From Rostratula benghalensis (lineage: Eukaryota; Chordata; Aves; Charadriiformes; Rostratulidae), in contig VXAI01000178.1 of NCBI GenBank assembly GCA_013399305.1, forward strand, positions 780,728-844,727: 64,000 bases of DNA. The letters run 5' to 3'. A program made the translations under genes and the position numbers. Below, one piece after another: positions 60,978-64,000 of the stretch (position 1 is its first letter; each line of letters begins with the position of its first letter). Below the pieces are notes generated by a model. It ran no database searches and had not been told where the DNA came from. It worked only from the letters and a program-made list of their open reading frames with translations.

Positions 60978-61036
60978 CAGCTCGCTGTTCAGATCCTCTT
61001 CTACAGGAGCAACACCCTCAAGGCAGCCAGGAGGAA
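60481..61036 (-). CDS. SNAP47: SNAP47 first recognised coding exon (PH-like region and most of SNARE helix 1)
   Basis: The exon begins after a pyrimidine-rich acceptor ending in TTCTAG (AG at 61038-61037) and ends at 60481 before the donor GTATGG. The coding part runs from the ATG at 60977, giving 165 full codons plus two bases of Arg166. Residues 1-110 carry the SNAP47 N-terminal block, including [10 protein letters not shown] and the aromatic [14 protein letters not shown] stretch. The SNARE helix follows from [20 protein letters not shown], with zero-layer Q143 inside HYQGEQFDN. Bases 60978-61036 precede the ATG; they are open in frame back to the acceptor, so they may be 5' UTR or an N-terminal extension. 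Confidence 0.93.
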
Positions 61037-61667
61037 CTAGAATAAAAGAGAAAATAGTAATAATAATAATGCAAGAATCCTTAACAGCACATAAAAGCTG
61101 ATGTTACAAATGCTCATCAGTAATTCATTTCATCCACAGCTGGCTTCAAGTGTTTTCACTGTAACTTTTCAGGTGGACATCTGAGAGATTTGGAAATAGG
61201 GTTCCAAAATATGGTTGTCATTCCTAACCATCCAAATATTCCCTTTAGGAAGAAAGAAGGAGGACTAGCACCACCCACTACAGAAGAGCACTGCCTCCCC
61301 TTTTTATAAGGTTCTCATCACGTTCCAGCACATGATTTACAACAGCACAAACTTCCAATGATGATTGCATTCCTGCCCTGGATATTTAACACCCACTGTG
61401 CTCCTCTGGAAAGGAGAGGGGCTTTAGAATTAAAATAGTCTCTACTTTGACATGCATCTGTTCATATTTTGGGGTGGAGGGGAACCTACGAAAAACAGAA
61501 TAATGAAAAACATTTACTGACTTTTCTGAGCCTTTCACGTTCCCCTTTTTGCTGGAAACTGATCAAGTAACAAGTTTTCTGTTCCCCTCCTCATCATCAG
61601 AAGCAGCTTCCCCTAGACCAAGAGCTAGTGAAGAAAATCCAGAATATACCAAAACACGAGCTCAACG

Positions 61668-61805
61668 TAGAATCATAGAATGGTTAGAATTGGAAGGGAT
61701 CTTAAAGATCATCTAGTTCCAAGCCCCTTGTGATGGGCAGGGACACCTTCCTCTAGACCAGGCTGCTCAAAGCCCCATCCAGCCTGGCCTTGAACCCCTC
61801 AGAGT
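61668..61805 (-). mobile_element. CR1 retrotransposon terminal fragment
   Basis: TAGAATCATAGAATGGTTAG, AATTGGAAGGGATCTTAAAG and GCCTGGCCTTGAACCCCTCA. Truncated at about 135 bp and located in the 5' intron of SNAP47. It is nearly the same subfamily as 54693-54885. Confidence 0.92.
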
Positions 61806-63680
61806 ATTCAGGGAATATATATCTAGAACAATCACAATAAATAACTGGTTCTTCCACTCTGATATCTCAACGTTCAGGTATGTTAAGAACACACCCTATC
61901 TAACATATTCCACAGCACAGGTGAAACCAAAATCACCACTGAACAGAACACACAATGATCAAAAAAAAAACCCAAAAAAACCCCAGAAACACCCAACCAC
62001 AAATGGATAAATAATCCTCAGAAATTGTCACTCTCTCAGACCACCACTCTTGGCCTCAGGAGACTTGCAAAAATACCTACACCTTGTAAAACTCCAGTGG
62101 ATAACAGAACTTCTGGTAGAACAACACAGCCAAAATATACCCCTCCTAATCTGTAGTATTTGTTCTGTGAAATATTTGTTGCTGCTCAGTTACTCCCCCC
62201 GTGACAGGCTGTGTTTTCCTGGGAGCCTGTGATGCTATTTGATGACATAACATTAATCCTAGTAAGACTTGCTCACCGGTATCTGGAATCCCAGCAAGGA
62301 AACATGGAGCTGTCATGTGCCTCAGGCCTGCTTTGCTTACATCAAACCAAGCTCAAATTTGGAACAGGAAATTAAATTAAATGTATCTGGAGCAGCATCT
62401 CTCCACACTTCCAAAGAGGTTTCTTGTACCCAAGGGTCAGGTTGTTTCCTCTAACATCTCCTCCATAATCCTAGTTTTCAGCACTTCACTGAAGACCAAT
62501 TAAGTTCCACAACTCATTTCTTTGTGAACACCCATTATGTAATAGTGATTTAATCACTCACCTATTCATTATCTTCTCAAAGCCTTTGATGTTTCACAGC
62601 ACAATTTACAGATTAGCACTGTAAACATTATCTCAAGGTGTTCTGCTACTTGGATGGAGCAATAAATGAGAAGAGCTCCACCGCAAAATCCCCACTTTGG
62701 TCTAATTACATCTTTTTACTTCCATATGATCTGTGATCTACTCCCCTCAAGGAAATGTCTAGGAATCCTAATGCAATTTGGAAAAAAAAAAAAAAAACCA
62801 ACCAAAAAAATCACAAACTAATAGTCCTTTCTCAGCTGAAAAATCACTGGTGTGAATTCCTATAGGACACACTGAAGACCTAGTTCTTACAGGCTACTAC
62901 ATCATTAATAACCCTTAAATAGAGGACTAGAAATCTGAGTCCAGTTCCAATGACTTCTTTTCTTAAATATATTCAAAACTTCAGTATTACTGAGGTAAAG
63001 GACTATTCACAGGATGCCATATTCTATAAGAATCTTTATTTTGGTTTTCATACCTTATCTCCATAGCATTATGAATTTTCCTGACGTAAATGAATAAAAA
63101 TAACCCAGAAGTTTACAAAACAGCTAGAACGTAAAATGCAAATTCTCAATTTGTTTTAGGCTAATAAAACCACGATCCTGGAGAGACAACTTTGTTCTGG
63201 ACTATGGGACAAAGAGCGGGTGAACAAACCCACAGAAATCTGATATAAATGAGTAGCTATAGCCAACAAAATTAGTCCTAGGAATTATGATTTGCTACAT
63301 CATTTCAGAATTTGGAGGAAAAAAGCTAAAAGCTCTGGCCTCAACTCCTCCACCTGGAGAAAACAAAATAGTAGCTCCTCTACTACAGCAAGGTTAGATT
63401 AGACAGAACTGATGGAGAGAAATATTTTTTTTTTCCCAGGCTGACTGGGCTTTGTGAGTAGCCAATTATTGTCACTCCTCATCAAAGGTTATTTTCTTGC
63501 TGTCATACACAAAGAAATGGGGAAAAGAGATCTAGTTGTTAACTAACAGTCAAATGTAACCACAAAGAAACAAGCATCAGCCATGGGATCCCAAAACAGA
63601 GGAAAGCAGAACCAGGGCTTTTAAAGGATCCTTCACATGGAAAGTGTTTCTAATATGGATACACAATTGTGCTAATAACA

Positions 63681-63710
63681 ATATATATATATTTTGTTGT
63701 TGTTGTTGTT
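63681..63710. repeat. Compound (AT)n / (GTT)n microsatellite
   Basis: Six AT units (63681-63692) followed by a GTT run to 63710. Potentially length-variable. Confidence 0.85.
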
Positions 63711-63985
63711 ATTGTGAGAAATAGGCCAGTTTAAACACCAACATAAATTACATTAGTGCTGAAATCAACTGACAGCTGAAACTAAATGCTGTTACAGCTT
63801 TATTAATCAGGATTTACAAATTACTAATCATAACTGAGCCTAACTGTTTGACAGTGCCTGAAGAGGCAGTAAATACAATAGCAGACAGATAATAAACAGA
63901 AATGAATTAGTGATCTTACATCCTCAAGCTCCTCCCAGCCTAAATGTACTGCAGAGGCAAATGAAATTTAGTGAAGAGCTCTTAC

Positions 63986-64000
63986 CAGACCCAGGAAAGA
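63986..64000 (-). other. Possible 3' end of an upstream SNAP47 exon
   Basis: On the minus strand the bases GTCTG are followed by GTAAGAG, a near-consensus donor, 14 bases inside the window edge. Spliced to the acceptor at 61037 the reading frame stays open, so it could be a 5' UTR exon or carry an N-terminal extension. Only 15 exonic bases are visible, so chance is quite possible. Confidence 0.25.

Larger units (their letters stand above)
61037..63985 (-). other. SNAP47: SNAP47 5' intron, continuing toward the right edge
   Basis: This is the sequence upstream of the first recognised coding exon. It contains a CR1 fragment at 61668-61805, a 16-base A run at 62782-62797 and a compound AT/GTT microsatellite at 63681-63710. 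Apart from the possible donor at 63985 I see no exon, promoter or CpG-rich segment, so the SNAP47 promoter is probably beyond the window. Confidence 0.6.

Noticed and set aside
1..64000. CRISPR arrays, bacterial operons, tRNA or rRNA genes
   Set aside because: None seen. The repeats are dispersed CR1 copies rather than regularly spaced units, and no tRNA-like A/B box pair or rRNA sequence was recognised.

Overview
The window looks like nuclear DNA from a bird. At least twenty copies of the CR1 non-LTR retrotransposon, the main avian interspersed repeat, are scattered on both strands. The only protein-coding gene I can support is a split vertebrate gene with consensus splice sites, and its product is recognisably SNAP47. 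Several CR1 copies belong to one closely similar, apparently recent set. That would suit many neoavian genomes, but I do not name a species.

Layout. Positions 1 to about 37.9 kb hold no gene I can support: unique AT-rich sequence, homopolymer tracts and about fifteen CR1 fragments. One copy at 34.2-35.2 kb and one at 36.8-37.8 kb are long enough to include part of the reverse-transcriptase frame. A possible LTR-like segment lies at 29.88-30.12 kb. From about 37.9 kb to the window end the minus strand is occupied by SNAP47. It has a probable long 3' UTR (about 37.9-40.455 kb) and four coding exons at 40456-40602, 50968-51098, 54989-55473 and 60481-60977. The last of these belongs to an exon running to 61036. 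The introns are about 10.4, 3.9 and 5.0 kb, and a further intron continues toward the right edge, where a good minus-strand donor at 63985 may mark the next upstream exon.

Joined across these boundaries, the coding exons give 1260 nt, or 419 residues plus stop, with every splice phase consistent. The protein has the SNAP47 layout: N-terminal PH-like region, first Q-SNARE helix, second PH/GRAM-like region and C-terminal Q-SNARE helix. Both zero-layer glutamines are present (Q143 and Q390), and there is no palmitoylation cysteine cluster. In mammals JMJD4 sits head-to-head with SNAP47, so it would be expected just beyond the right edge; that is inference.

I found no sign of a new multi-gene system, CRISPR array, RNA gene or recent horizontal transfer. 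The points worth a second look are the open frame upstream of the chosen SNAP47 start, the CR1 copies next to SNAP47 exons and inside its 3' UTR, the inverted CR1 pairs at 32-37.8 kb, a CR1 with a duplicated tail, a 51-bp tandem duplication and an unresolved base in a poly-T run.
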